Shown one piece after another: positions 27,182 to 36,940 of a stretch of DNA of 64,000 bases. Location: positions 11,726 to 75,725 of the forward strand of contig CAVUEP010000013.1 in assembly GCA_963740395.1 (NCBI GenBank), in the 5' to 3' direction. This DNA is from CADEEN01 sp963740395 (GTDB lineage: Bacteria; Pseudomonadota; Gammaproteobacteria; Burkholderiales; Burkholderiaceae_C). The notes under the pieces were generated by a model. That model saw only the letters and a list, made by a program, of their open reading frames with translations. It was not told the DNA's origin and ran no database searches. Numbering within the stretch: the stretch's first letter is position 1; each line of letters begins with the position of its first letter. Position numbers and translations under genes: made by a program.

Positions 27182-27458
27182 TCCCGTCGAAGACCGCGGC
27201 CGGCGTCAACCGCGCGGCACGCGGCAATCCGTCAGCCGACCACCTCCCGCGCCTTCAGCTCGACGGCGCCTTGCCACGTCACACGCCACCCGGCCACCCG
27301 CGATCAAGGGGGCGTGCACGGGTCGGCACTTTGCGATGGCTGAACGGTCGCTCCGCACCATGGCCCGGTCAGTTCAACCGCGCGCCACCTTGCCGGCGCA
27401 ACCCGACGGAGTTCCAGGTCACAGCGGTCGAATCCCGGTCTCAAGGAGGAACAGGCCC

Positions 27459-29822
27459 ATGAATGAGTTCACATCGAGCATGCGCTGCGGGCTGCGCAGG
27501 CTGCTTGCCACCTTGTTGGCCAGCACGGTACTGGCGAGCGCGGCTTTCGCCCAGGCCCCCAATGTCTGCCAGCTCGCACCCGATGGCAAGTTGGGCTCGA
27601 TAGGTGTTTCGATCGAGCAGAAGACCACGTCCACGTCGTTCACCATCAATAGCGTGTTCGAGTTCGCGCCCGTACCTGGGGTGCGCAAGTACACGCTGAC
27701 GATCGTCGAGTTTTCACCGGACACCAGTCCTGCCACGCTGGGCCGCAGCTTCAGCCTCGATCTGGACAATCCCCCGGCGCGCTTCGATGAGTACCAGTTG
27801 AACTTCTTCCCCCAAGAAGGGGTGATTCGGCGGGTGAACATCGGCGCCGGCGCCCACATCAGCAATGGTGACGCCATTGCGCAGGCGAAGGCCAACATCG
27901 GAGCCATCACCGGCCGCGCCGAAATTCGATGCACCGGTGGTCGCGAAGGCATAGAGATCACGAACTTCCGCTATCAACCCGGCAGCCCTTTTCCAGGCTA
28001 CTTCGGCACGATGCGCGGCACCGTCACGAATGTCGGCACCAGCACCGTCACCGGCATTGACTTTTCGTTCACCTCCACCCCCGAGGTGGCGGTGGTCGAG
28101 CCGGCGCTGGCGGGCCTGGACCCGTCGGTGTCGCCGCGCATTGCCAGCCTGGCGCCGGGGCAAGCCCACGAGTTCCTGGTACCGAGCCTGCTGCGCGTGG
28201 AAGTGGGTGACCTGCAGCGCTACAACGTCGACTTCCAGATGACCGGTACCTCGGCCAGCGTGGGCACGGTCACGGCAACGGCCAAGGCGTCGAACGCGCT
28301 GGACCTGAGCTTCTACTACCGCACGATCTTCGAGAAGGCGAAGGCTTTCCTGCTCGGCTCGCTCGATTCGCTCACGGATCTCGTCGACCGCTACGCCAAG
28401 AGCAGCACCGTGGGCGGCATCCAGGTGGGTACCACCGAAGGCGTGCTCAACGCTTTCCAGGAGATGGGCGACGGCCTGCTCGATGCGGGCTCCCTGTTGG
28501 CCCACCCCATAGACACGCTCAAGGGCCTGTCCACGAAGGGGCAGTCGATGGCTCAGAGCATCTCGGAATACGCCAACACCCACACGCCAAAGCAGTTGGG
28601 GCTAGACCTGCGCCGCGCCGGCGTAACGGTCACGGAAGCCGGTGTCAAGCAAGTGACCGACTGGTTCGGAAAGATCGAGACGTCCTACCGAGCGGGTGAC
28701 ACGCGCGAGGTGGCACGCCTGTTGGCCAAACCGGCGACCGAAGTCGCCGTGGGCGAGATTGTTGTCGAGCAGGCTGTGGCCAAGTTGTTCGGCAAACTGA
28801 TCAGCGAGCCGGTCAAGCGCGTGGTCAACAAGACGCGCAAGCGTGCGCCGGACGTTCCCAAGGACAGCGCGGGCGAAGTCGATTGGGGCGAGCTCTGGGA
28901 CAACGACGTCGCTGACCTGAAGGACATGCCCACCGGCGTGCAAATCGACGCGGCGACCGTTGCGCGGGCCGGCCTCGCCCCGGACGAGTTCAGTCAGCTG
29001 CAGCAGATCGCGCGCAAGCTCGGTGGCGAGGAAGGGATCGCGTTCTTCGTCAGGCCGAGGCCGCCGGAAGCCATCAAGTGGGCCAGAAAGGGCTACAACG
29101 CCAAGCCCATGGCGGTGAAGTTGAAGTCGGTCAACGATATAGACCTGGACTACCTGGGATTCCGTGAAGCCGGTCTGGACGGCTCACAAGGGCTGGTGAT
29201 CATGCGCGAACCTGCGGATCCGTACAGCAAGATCCTGGCCGACATCAAGGCCGGCAAGTTCCGACTGGGAGATCCGCAGATCAAGGAAATCGTTGATCGC
29301 TACAGCTCGCGCAAGGCCGATTGGCTCGCGAAAGACGAATACCTCGCCAAGCTGAACGCAACAAACGACGGCAAAGGCATCACCATCTATCGAGAAGGCA
29401 AGAAGGAGTTCACCAAGGTCAGCCTGGACTCGAGCGGCAAGATGACTTTCGACATCAACGGCCATCCCGTCTACAGCGATGTCGATCTGCTGCACGTGGC
29501 GCGCCCGAATGGCGAACAGCTTCCGGAGGAAGTGCACAAGGCGTTGAAGCCATATCTCGAGTCGGCTATCGACCGCCAGCACGGCGACACGTTCTCCTCC
29601 GCCGACATGCAAAACAGCACGCAGGTATACGACCTTGCCACCCAGTACGGCAACGAGCACAAGCGCGGCGGCGACCCGTTGCTCATCATCAGCGCGGAGA
29701 GTGCGACCCTCGGGTACGTGAAGGACTTCTCCATATCGCCACCCCTCGGGGCCGACACACGAAGCGGCTACGAGCTGTTCGGCATGGTCAACAACATCAG
29801 CTACGAAGGAGCAAGACCGTGA
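27459..29822 (+). CDS. Secreted multidomain protein with toxin-like C-terminus (candidate EF/ExoY-type cyclase)
   Basis: A 787-residue protein from the ATG at 27459, preceded by AAGGAGGA. The signal peptide ends at ASAAFA near residue 32. Residues 35-180 form a beta-rich domain, 180-290 a CARDB/DUF11-like Ig segment (GTVTNVGTSTVTGIDFSF), and 300-500 a helical region (LAHPIDTLKGLSTKG, EVAVGEIVVEQAVAKLFGK) like the linkers of polymorphic toxins. The last 260 residues show FFVRPRPPEAIKWARKGYNA with KPMAVKLKS (about 528-553), YSDVDLLHVA (about 671) and QYGNEHKRGGDPLLIISAES (about 730). This order resembles the Lys/Lys, D-x-D and H/N-E motifs of anthrax edema-factor/ExoY nucleotidyl cyclases. The resemblance is by eye and unproven; the catalytic His may be replaced by Tyr. 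Confidence 0.65.
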   Translation: MNEFTSSMRCGLRRLLATLLASTVLASAAFAQAPNVCQLAPDGKLGSIGVSIEQKTTSTSFTINSVFEFAPVPGVRKYTLTIVEFSPDTSPATLGRSFSLDLDNPPARFDEYQLNFFPQEGVIRRVNIGAGAHISNGDAIAQAKANIGAITGRAEIRCTGGREGIEITNFRYQPGSPFPGYFGTMRGTVTNVGTSTVTGIDFSFTSTPEVAVVEPALAGLDPSVSPRIASLAPGQAHEFLVPSLLRVEVGDLQRYNVDFQMTGTSASVGTVTATAKASNALDLSFYYRTIFEKAKAFLLGSLDSLTDLVDRYAKSSTVGGIQVGTTEGVLNAFQEMGDGLLDAGSLLAHPIDTLKGLSTKGQSMAQSISEYANTHTPKQLGLDLRRAGVTVTEAGVKQVTDWFGKIETSYRAGDTREVARLLAKPATEVAVGEIVVEQAVAKLFGKLISEPVKRVVNKTRKRAPDVPKDSAGEVDWGELWDNDVADLKDMPTGVQIDAATVARAGLAPDEFSQLQQIARKLGGEEGIAFFVRPRPPEAIKWARKGYNAKPMAVKLKSVNDIDLDYLGFREAGLDGSQGLVIMREPADPYSKILADIKAGKFRLGDPQIKEIVDRYSSRKADWLAKDEYLAKLNATNDGKGITIYREGKKEFTKVSLDSSGKMTFDINGHPVYSDVDLLHVARPNGEQLPEEVHKALKPYLESAIDRQHGDTFSSADMQNSTQVYDLATQYGNEHKRGGDPLLIISAESATLGYVKDFSISPPLGADTRSGYELFGMVNNISYEGARP

Positions 29823-30238
29823 TGAGAACCCATTGGATCCTTGCCTTGATCGCATTGACCCTTGCCGCTTGCGGCGGCGGTTCGGGCGACACAGCGCAAG
29901 ACGATACCCGCGTCGCCCTGGCCAGCGCCAAGCCCGGTACCTGCGTGGTGACCGACGGCAACGCCTTCGTGAACCAGGTCCAGGTGGTGCCGTGCACCGG
30001 TGCGCACGAGGCCCAGGTGGCCGGCTCCACCACGCTCGACGGCGACAGCCAGGCAGCCTACCCGGGTTGGTTCGGCACCAACTCGGCTGGCTATGACAAT
30101 TGCCAGGCGGTGTTCGAGCAGTTCACCGGCACCCGGTTCTGGGATTCGCCGCTCGACATCGTGGCCGTCACGCCGTCGGCCTCCACCTGGCGCAAGGGCG
30201 ATCGGTTGGTGACGTGCCTGATCGTGCAGCCGACCTGA
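29822..30238 (+). CDS. Predicted lipoprotein (possible septum-formation-type domain)
   Basis: A 138-residue protein whose ATG overlaps the stop of the preceding toxin-like gene (TGATG), so the two are translationally coupled. The N-terminus MRTHWILALIALTLAAC has a clear lipobox, followed by a GGGSGD linker. The mature part has conserved Cys pairs (GTCVV, VVPCTGAHEAQVAG, YDNCQAVFEQF, LVTCLIVQPT) and a CTGAHEAQV motif typical of the small septum-formation-type extracellular domain. Coupling suggests a partner or an immunity-type role for the upstream protein, but that is inference. Confidence 0.75.
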   Translation: MRTHWILALIALTLAACGGGSGDTAQDDTRVALASAKPGTCVVTDGNAFVNQVQVVPCTGAHEAQVAGSTTLDGDSQAAYPGWFGTNSAGYDNCQAVFEQFTGTRFWDSPLDIVAVTPSASTWRKGDRLVTCLIVQPT

Positions 30239-30290
30239 TGGGTCGGCTGACCGTGCCCTGCACCACGACCCCCCGGCAACGAGCACCTCG

Positions 30291-32018
30291 ATGACACGCC
30301 CCTTCGTTCGGCTGGCCCTGGCCACGCTGCTGCTGTCGATGGCCCAATTGCCCGCGACTGCGCAGGGCTTCGACATGGGCCCGCTGAATCCCTTCCTCAA
30401 GGAAGAAGCCGACGCAGTCTGGACGCTACGCAATCAGGGCGGCGCGGTGTTGATGGAGAACCGGTCGACGCCCGGCCACCTGAACTACTACCAGGCCACC
30501 ACGTCGCCGGGTAGCGAAGGCCAGCGCGTGATCACGCTCGATGTGGCCTTGCTTGCTTCGAACGCCGAGTCGCTCGCCGGTCTGTTGTATGGGTTCCAGT
30601 CGCAACCGAAGACCTATTACATGTTCACGGTCGGCGGTGATCGCAGCGTGAACCTGCACCAGATGATCGACGGGCGCCTCGAGTCCCGGATGAAGTGGCG
30701 CATCGCCGACCTGAAGTCCGAGCGCACCGTGCTGGCGATCCGCGAGAAAGGAAATACCATCTCGTTGAGCGTCAACGGGGTCGAGAAGTCGACGTTCGGC
30801 AACGACCGCATCGGCCGAGGCGCGGTGGGTATCGTCGCCGGCGGCGTCGGGGCTTTCCGCTTCAGCCAGTTCAGGGTTTCGAGCCCCGACCAGGCGCGTG
30901 CGAAGCCGGTGCAGGCGGCAGACGCACGACCCGCCGCGCGAGCCGATGCACGAGCCGACTTACAAGCGACTCAGCCGGCCGTGGCGGCCGCGCCCCCACT
31001 CGCGCGCGACTGGAAGCCGGGCAAGGTCGTCTGGCATCCGGTCAAGGACCAGAACACCGGTGCGCTGCAATGGCATTGGCCGCTTCCCGCAGGCTGGACC
31101 CTCGCGCCACCGAATCCGGAGGGCGTCGTGTTCAAGGGGCCGGACGGGATCACGGTCTCGTTTTCGCCGCAGATGAAGTTCATCACCACGTCGGATCCCT
31201 TGATCATTCAGGTGGCACAGCGAAGCGGCGACCGAAGAATCGCTCCCTGGCTGCCGATGGAGCGGGTCCTGCATGAGATCTGGAAACCCCAGCTCGCGCA
31301 GAAGGGCTATACCTTCGTCGATGCCCGCCCCGAGCCGCAGGCTGCGGACTTTTGGCGTCGCAAGGACCATGGCCAGCGCGACCTCGGCATGCTCTACGAA
31401 GCGATCGGCTCCCACTGGAAGCGGCCCGACGGATCGCCCGCCTACGTGCTGTTGAGCAGAGTCGCCCTGCCTGGGAATCCTTTCACCGGTTGGGATGTGC
31501 TCGCGATGGAGGTGAGGGCACCGGCCCCTGCCTTCGAATCGGCCCGGGCCGCCTGGGTGTACGCGCTTTTCAACACCCGCTTCGACGAAGGCTGGCAACG
31601 ATCACAGGCCATCGCCACGCAGCGCCTCACCGAGGAGGGTGAACGGCGCAACGCGGCGGCCATGGCCCACCTGATGGCCGGACATCGCGCCCGGATGGCG
31701 GCGATCGAATCGGCCGGTCAGGCCCGCGCCAGCACGGCGAAGACCTACAGCGACATTCTCGACATCAGCCATGCGGGCTATCTGAAGCGAAGCGACATCG
31801 CCAGCCAGAGCCAGGCACGCACCGTCCGTGCGATCCAGGGCTCGACGGTGATCTCCAACACGAACACGCAAGAGTCCTACCAAGTGCCGTCGGGCAGCAA
31901 ACACTATTGGGTGAATACGCGGGGCGAGTACATCGGCACGGACAATTCACTCCTCGATCCGCGCACCGACCCGCGTCTCAACGCCACCGACTGGACCCGG
32001 TTCAACGAACAACGGTGA
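30291..32018 (+). CDS. Large secreted protein, lectin-like N-terminus, function unknown
   Basis: A 575-residue protein from the ATG at 30291. The signal peptide is MTRPFVRLALATLLLSMAQLPATAQ. Residues about 30-200 look like a concanavalin/DUF1080-type jelly roll (YYMFTVGGDRSVNLHQMIDG, LAIREKGNTISLSVNG, GRGAVGIVAGGVGAFRFSQF). An Ala/Arg-rich linker (205-240) follows, then a mixed domain with WPLPAGWTLAPPNPEGVVFK and a C-terminal conserved region with SDILDISHAGYLKRSDIASQ and YWVNTRGEYIGTDNSLLDP. The last gene of island 2, it ends 158 bp before the dnaE2 stop. Probably periplasmic or extracellular; no enzyme motif recognised. Confidence 0.75.
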   Translation: MTRPFVRLALATLLLSMAQLPATAQGFDMGPLNPFLKEEADAVWTLRNQGGAVLMENRSTPGHLNYYQATTSPGSEGQRVITLDVALLASNAESLAGLLYGFQSQPKTYYMFTVGGDRSVNLHQMIDGRLESRMKWRIADLKSERTVLAIREKGNTISLSVNGVEKSTFGNDRIGRGAVGIVAGGVGAFRFSQFRVSSPDQARAKPVQAADARPAARADARADLQATQPAVAAAPPLARDWKPGKVVWHPVKDQNTGALQWHWPLPAGWTLAPPNPEGVVFKGPDGITVSFSPQMKFITTSDPLIIQVAQRSGDRRIAPWLPMERVLHEIWKPQLAQKGYTFVDARPEPQAADFWRRKDHGQRDLGMLYEAIGSHWKRPDGSPAYVLLSRVALPGNPFTGWDVLAMEVRAPAPAFESARAAWVYALFNTRFDEGWQRSQAIATQRLTEEGERRNAAAMAHLMAGHRARMAAIESAGQARASTAKTYSDILDISHAGYLKRSDIASQSQARTVRAIQGSTVISNTNTQESYQVPSGSKHYWVNTRGEYIGTDNSLLDPRTDPRLNATDWTRFNEQR

Positions 32019-32176
32019 CTCGGGCAAGCAACTTGCCCTGACGTCGGCGGCCCGGCGCGGGCGCTTCAAGTCGGGCGCCTTCCCTTGTCGGCATTGCCCT
32101 CCCGGAGTGCCGCCGTTGCCGGTACGGGTCGTTCGGCGGGTTGCGCGAGTTGCTAGCGTCGAGACTGGGCTTCCGC

Positions 32177-35100
32177 TCAATGAAAGTCCCTCGAGCTGGT
32201 CGCCAGGCTGCCCAGCCACGGCGTCACATCTACCAGCCTTCGCGCGATCAGGTGCATGCTGCCGTCCTTGGCCTGCCACTGCCCGGCCACGGCCAGCAGG
32301 CGCGAGCGCAGCAGCGCGGTGCGCTGACGTTCGCGCACATGCCGCCAGACGATGATGTTGACGCTGCCGGTTTCGTCTTCGAGCGTCACGAAGATGACGC
32401 CCTTGGCGGTTTCGGGCTGCTGGCGCATGGTGACGATGCCGCAGGCCCAGGCGTTGGCGCCGTCTTTCAACTGGGCCAATTGATCGGCACTGCGCCAGCC
32501 GCGCTGGTTCAAGCGTTGGCGCAACAGCGCCAGCGGGTGGCGGCGCAGCGTCAGGCCGGTGGCAGCGTAGTCGAGCGTGATGGCTTCGCCTTCGGCGGCT
32601 TCGAACAGGTCGGGCTGCTCCTGCGCGCGCTCGACGATCGGGGCGTCGGCGAGCAGCGTGCCTTCAGCGACGCGCTCCTGGCCGGCCGCCGTCCACAACT
32701 GCCGCCGGCGGTGGCCGGCCAGCGACTGCAGCGCATCGGCCTGCGCCAGCGCCTGCAACTCGCGGGCGTCGAGCCCGGCGCGGCGCGCGAGGTCATCGAC
32801 GCCGGCGAAGCCCTGCACGCGACGCGCCTGCACCAGGCGCTCGGCAGCCGCTTGCGACAGCGTGCTCACCAGACGCAGGCCCAGGCGCACCGCGGGGTGT
32901 GGGCCCCCATCAGCGCGTCTCTCGAGCGTGCAGTCCCAATCGCTCGCGCCCACGTCGATCGGTCTCACTTCGACGTCATGCCGCCGCGCGTCCTGCACCA
33001 GTTGCGCCGGTGCATAGAAACCCATCGGCTGCGAATTGATCAGCGCGGCCAGGAAGATCGCCGGCTCGTGGCACTTCATCCACAGGCTGACATAGGCCAG
33101 CAGCGCAAAGCTGTAGGCATGGCTTTCGGGGAAGCCGTATTCGCCGAAGCCGCAGATCTGCTTGAAGATCGCGTCGGCGAAGTCGGCGTCGTAGCCCTTC
33201 CTGGCCATGCCCTGCTTGATGCGGGTCTCGAACTGGTCGACGTGGCCGTCGCGCCGCCACGCCGCCATCGCGCGGCGCAGGCCGTCGGCCTCGCCGGGGG
33301 TGAAGTCGGCGGCGATGACGCAGATCTGCATCACCTGCTCCTGGAAGATCGGTACGCCCAGCGTGCGGCCGAGCGCGGCGTCCAGGGCGGGGTAGCGTGA
33401 GGGCTCGGCGCGCCCCGCGGCGGCTTCGTCGCGGCGCCTCAGGTAGGGATGCACCATGCCGCCCTGGATCGGGCCGGGGCGCACGATCGCGACCTCGATC
33501 ACGAGGTCGTACAAGGTCTTGGGTTTCAGCCGCGGCAGCATGCTCATCTGCGCGCGGCTCTCGATCTGGAACACGCCGACGGTGTCGGCGCGGCAGGCCA
33601 TCTCGAACGACGCGGCGTCGTCCTGCGGGATGTCCTGCATGCGCCAGCGCCGGCCGTGCCAGAGCGTCATCAGGTCCAGCGTACGACGGATGCACGACAG
33701 CATGCCCAGCGCCAGCACGTCGACCTTCAACAGGCCGAGCGATTCGAGGTCGTCCTTGTCCCACTGGATCACGCGGCGGTTTTCCATCGCCGCGTTCTCG
33801 ATCGGCACCAGACGGCTCAGTTTTCCCGCGGCGATGACGAAGCCGCCGCTGTGCTGCGACAGATGGCGCGGAAAGCCCTTGAGCGGCGGCGATCAGTTCC
33901 AGCCAGCGCTTCGTGACCGGCGCGTCGGCGTCGATGCCGGCCTCGGCCAGGCCCAGGGCCAGGCGGTTGGCGTCGTCGAACCAGTGCACCGAGCGCGCCA
34001 GCGCGTCGATCTGCGCCTCGTCCAGGCCCAGGGCCTTGCCGGTGTCGCGCACCGCACCACGGGTGCGGTAGGTCGAGAGGGCGGCGGCCAGTGCGGTGCG
34101 CTCGGTACCGTACTTGGTGTAGATGTACTGGATCACCTCTTCGCGCCGCTCATGTTCGAAGTCGACGTCGATGTCGGGCGGCTCGTCGCGCTCGCGCGAG
34201 ATGAAGCGCTCGAACAGGAGCGTGGTGTGCATCGGGTTGACTTCGGTGATGCCCAGGCAGAAGCACACCGCCGAATTGGCCGCCGAGCCGCGACCCTGGC
34301 ACAGGATGCCCTGGCCGCGCGCGAAGCGCACGATGTCGTGCACGGTGAGGAAGAAGGCCTCGTAGCGCAGGGCCTCGATCAGCCCCATTTCCTTCTCGAT
34401 CTGCGCCAGCACCGAGGCGGGCGTGCCCTGCGGGGTAGCGCTCGCGCGCGCCGATCTCGGTCAGCGCGCGCAGGTGGGCGATCGGCGTCAGGCCTGCGGG
34501 CACCAGCTCGGCCGGGTACTCGTAGCGCAGCTCGCTCAAGCTGAACGCGCAGCTCTCGGCGATGCGCAGAGCTCGCCTGCAGCCACGCCGGCCGGTACAG
34601 CTGCGCCAGGCGCAGGCGCGAGCGCAGGTGCTGCTCGGCGTTGCGCGCCAGCGCGAAGCCGCAGTCGGCCAGCGGCGTCTTCAGGCGCACGGCGGTCAGC
34701 GTGTCCTGCACCGGCTTGCTCGAGCGCAGGTGCATCAGCACATCGCCCGCGGCCACCAGCGGCAGGCCGGTGTGCGCGGCCAGCGCATCCAGGCGCTCGA
34801 CCAGCAGCGAGTCGTCGGCATACAGCAGCAACTCGACCGCGATCGCCGCGCGCTCGGCGAAGCTGGCCTGCAGCCAGCGCGCCTGCGCGAACAACACCTC
34901 GGGCGGATCTTCGCGGCGCGGGATCAGCAGCGCGTGGCAGCCGGGCACGCCGCGCAGGTGCGCCGCCCCGCTGTCCAGGTCGCGCACCGTGAGCCGGTAC
35001 TGGCCCTTGGCGCAGCGCAGCCGCGCCAGCGTGATCAGCTCGCACAGGTCGCCATAGCCTTCGCGATGGCGCGCGATCAACACCAGCCGGCACGGCGGCG

Positions 35101-35416
35101 TGGCGCCCTCGCCCTGCAGCTCGAACACGCTGCCGATCAGCAGCTTGATCGGGCTGCCGGCCTCGTTCTGGCGTTTGGCCTCTTCATGTGCGCGCACCAC
35201 GCCGGCGACCGAACATTCGTCGGTGATCGCGATCGCGGAATAGCCCAGCTGCGCCGCGCGTGCGACCAGCTCTTCGGGATGCGAGGCGCCGGTGAGGAAG
35301 CTGAAGTTGGAACGGCAGTGCAGCTCTGCGTAGGCCGGCAGCCGCTCGAGCAGCGGCGTCGGGGGTGGTGAGAGCGGCGGCGGGCGCGGCGAGACCGCTT
35401 CGGGAGTGGGCCACAT
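32177..35416 (-). pseudogene. dnaE2: Error-prone DNA polymerase DnaE2, three +1 frameshifts
   Basis: The catalytic subunit of the SOS-mutagenesis polymerase. Its ATG overlaps the imuB stop (TGATG). It has the PHP domain (YAELHCRSNFSFLTGASHPE), the polymerase core with the catalytic PPDIDVDFEHERREEV and RGSAANSAVCF, the helix-hairpin-helix region (VQGFAGVDDLARRAGL) and a C-terminal OB-fold (GVIFVTLEDETGSVNIIVW). The protein is split over four frames. Single extra bases near 34570, 34431 and 33881-33890 separate ...LYRPAWLQAS | LRIAESCAFSLSELRY...RYP | GTPASVLAQIEKEM...LIA | LKGFPRHLSQHSGGF. The locus length fits exactly three insertions, and correcting them gives 1,078 residues, normal for the family. 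Conservation is otherwise high, so errors or very recent decay are both possible. Confidence 0.9.
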
Positions 35417-36940
35417 CAGCCGAACAAACCATGCAGATACCACTGCGCGATCTCGCCTCGCCGCTCGCGAAAGATCCAGCGCAGCCGGTGGTCGCGCCCT
35501 TCGGCGACGTGGTAGTCGCGACAGACCAGTTCGCCGTCGAACCAGCCGGCCTCGATGCGTTCGGCGCGACTGCGCAGCACCAGCGGGCCGCCGTGCAGCG
35601 GACGCCCGCTTTGCTCCTGCAGTCGCAGCGGCTCGGGCAGCAGCCAGGTCGGGCGCGGCGGCGTGGGTTGCGGCAACGCCGTCAGGGTTGTTTGCTCCGG
35701 GAGATTCGCGGCCGACGCAGCCATGGCGCGCTCGGGCCGGTGGTCGGCGAGCAGCCGCAGGCGCTGCACCCGCTCGGGGCCCAGGCGCGCACCCAGGCGG
35801 TCGATCAGGCCACGAGCCTCTTCGTCGCCGCGCTGCTGCGGGTCGCGCCACAAGGCGGCCTCTCGTCCCGCATGGCCCACGGACTCTTCCAAACGCAGAG
35901 TCAGTGCATACACCGGTGCGGGCAGCTCGGTCCGCGACAGGCGCTCGCGCAGCAGCAGGCCCATCTGCCTGGGGTCGCGCGGAGGGCTCGCCCAGACCGA
36001 TGCGCACGACGGTGTCGAGCCGCGATTGGCGGCGGCTGGTTTCGTGGCGCAGGTGCAGCGCAATGCGCGAGGCCGCCAGCCATTGCTGCGCCAGCCAGCC
36101 CGCCAACGGTTGCACCAGCCGTTCGGCGGCAAAGACCAGCATCGCCGCGTCGTCGGCACGGTGCAACAGTTCCAGGCTCATCTCGAAGCCGGGCGGCGGC
36201 GTGAACCAGGGGCGCGGATCCGGGGCTTCACCATAGGCCTGGGCCAAGCGTTCAAGCAATTCGCCCCCGCCGCGGCGCTGCAGGCCGGCGCGCGGCAGCG
36301 CCCGCACATCGGCCAGCGTGCGGCAACCGACGCCCTGCAGCAGCGCGGCGGTGCGTTCGGGCAACTGCCAGGCGGCGAACACGGCGGCCAGCGGCAAGGT
36401 GTCGAGGCGCTGTCGGGTCTGTTCCAACCAAGCTGCGACGGGGTCTTCCCCCGCGGCGATGGCACTGCGGCGCCGCGGCGCCCCCAGCCGGGCCAGCAGC
36501 GACGCCGCCGCCGCACTGGGCGCTGCAGCCATCTGTACCTGTTGCACGCCACTGGCACGCACGCTGGTGCGCACCGCCCGGGCCAGCGAGCGCGCGCCAC
36601 CGAATAGGCGCAAGCAAGCACTGACTTGCAACAGTACGCCGTCAGCCTCGACCACCACCTCGGGGGTGTAGCGCGCGAGCGTGAGCGCCAGCCGCTCGAT
36701 GAAGGCCGCCTCGCGCGCCGCGTCTCGCGGCAGCAGGTGCAGCCCCGGCAGCAAGGCGGCGGCGCTGGCGGCGCTCATGCCCGGCTGCACGCCAGCGGCG
36801 CGGGCCCGGGGGCAGGCCAGCCGCACGCGGCGTTGCTCGACTACACAGCGCGCCGACTCGCCGCTCAGCGGCAGGTCGGGCAATGCGTCGAGCAAGGCCT
36901 CAAGCGGCAATCCGCTCAGGTACAGCGCGAACCACAGCAT
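35416..36940 (-). pseudogene. imuB: ImuB, Y-family polymerase-like SOS mutagenesis protein, one +1 frameshift
   Basis: The Y-family polymerase-like protein that links DnaE2 to the sliding clamp. It starts MLWFALYLSGLPLEALLDAL at 36940. The N-terminal palm/finger region reads to VVRIGLGEP near 35985. The continuation RDPRQMGLLLRERLSRTELP ... RRGEIAQWYLHGLFG is in the next frame, ending at 35416. One extra base in the G/C-rich stretch 35974-35986 explains this; the locus is 1,525 bp, a multiple of three plus one, giving 507 residues when corrected. Catalytic carboxylates of true Y polymerases are not evident, as expected for ImuB. It overlaps imuA at its start and dnaE2 at its end. Confidence 0.88.

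Larger units (their letters stand above)
24186..32176. mobile_element. Putative genomic island 2, inserted at the 3' end of dnaE2
   Basis: The segment lies between the displaced dnaE2 tail and intact dnaE2, whose 3' end faces it. All four genes read rightward, toward dnaE2: a SARP/STAND regulator, a secreted toxin-like protein, a lipoprotein and a large secreted protein. Its plan mirrors island 1 exactly, although no gene appears to be shared at sequence level. No recombinase gene is visible. Confidence 0.45.

Noticed and set aside
27182..27458. Possible upstream start of the toxin-like protein
   Set aside because: The frame is open from 27336, but the residues lack protein character and the ATG at 27459 has a strong ribosome site followed by a clean signal peptide.
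35416..36940. Long rightward ORFs opposite imuB, dnaE2, gyrB and mnmG
   Set aside because: They are high-GC antisense shadows, rich in Arg/Ala/Gln, of well-identified genes.
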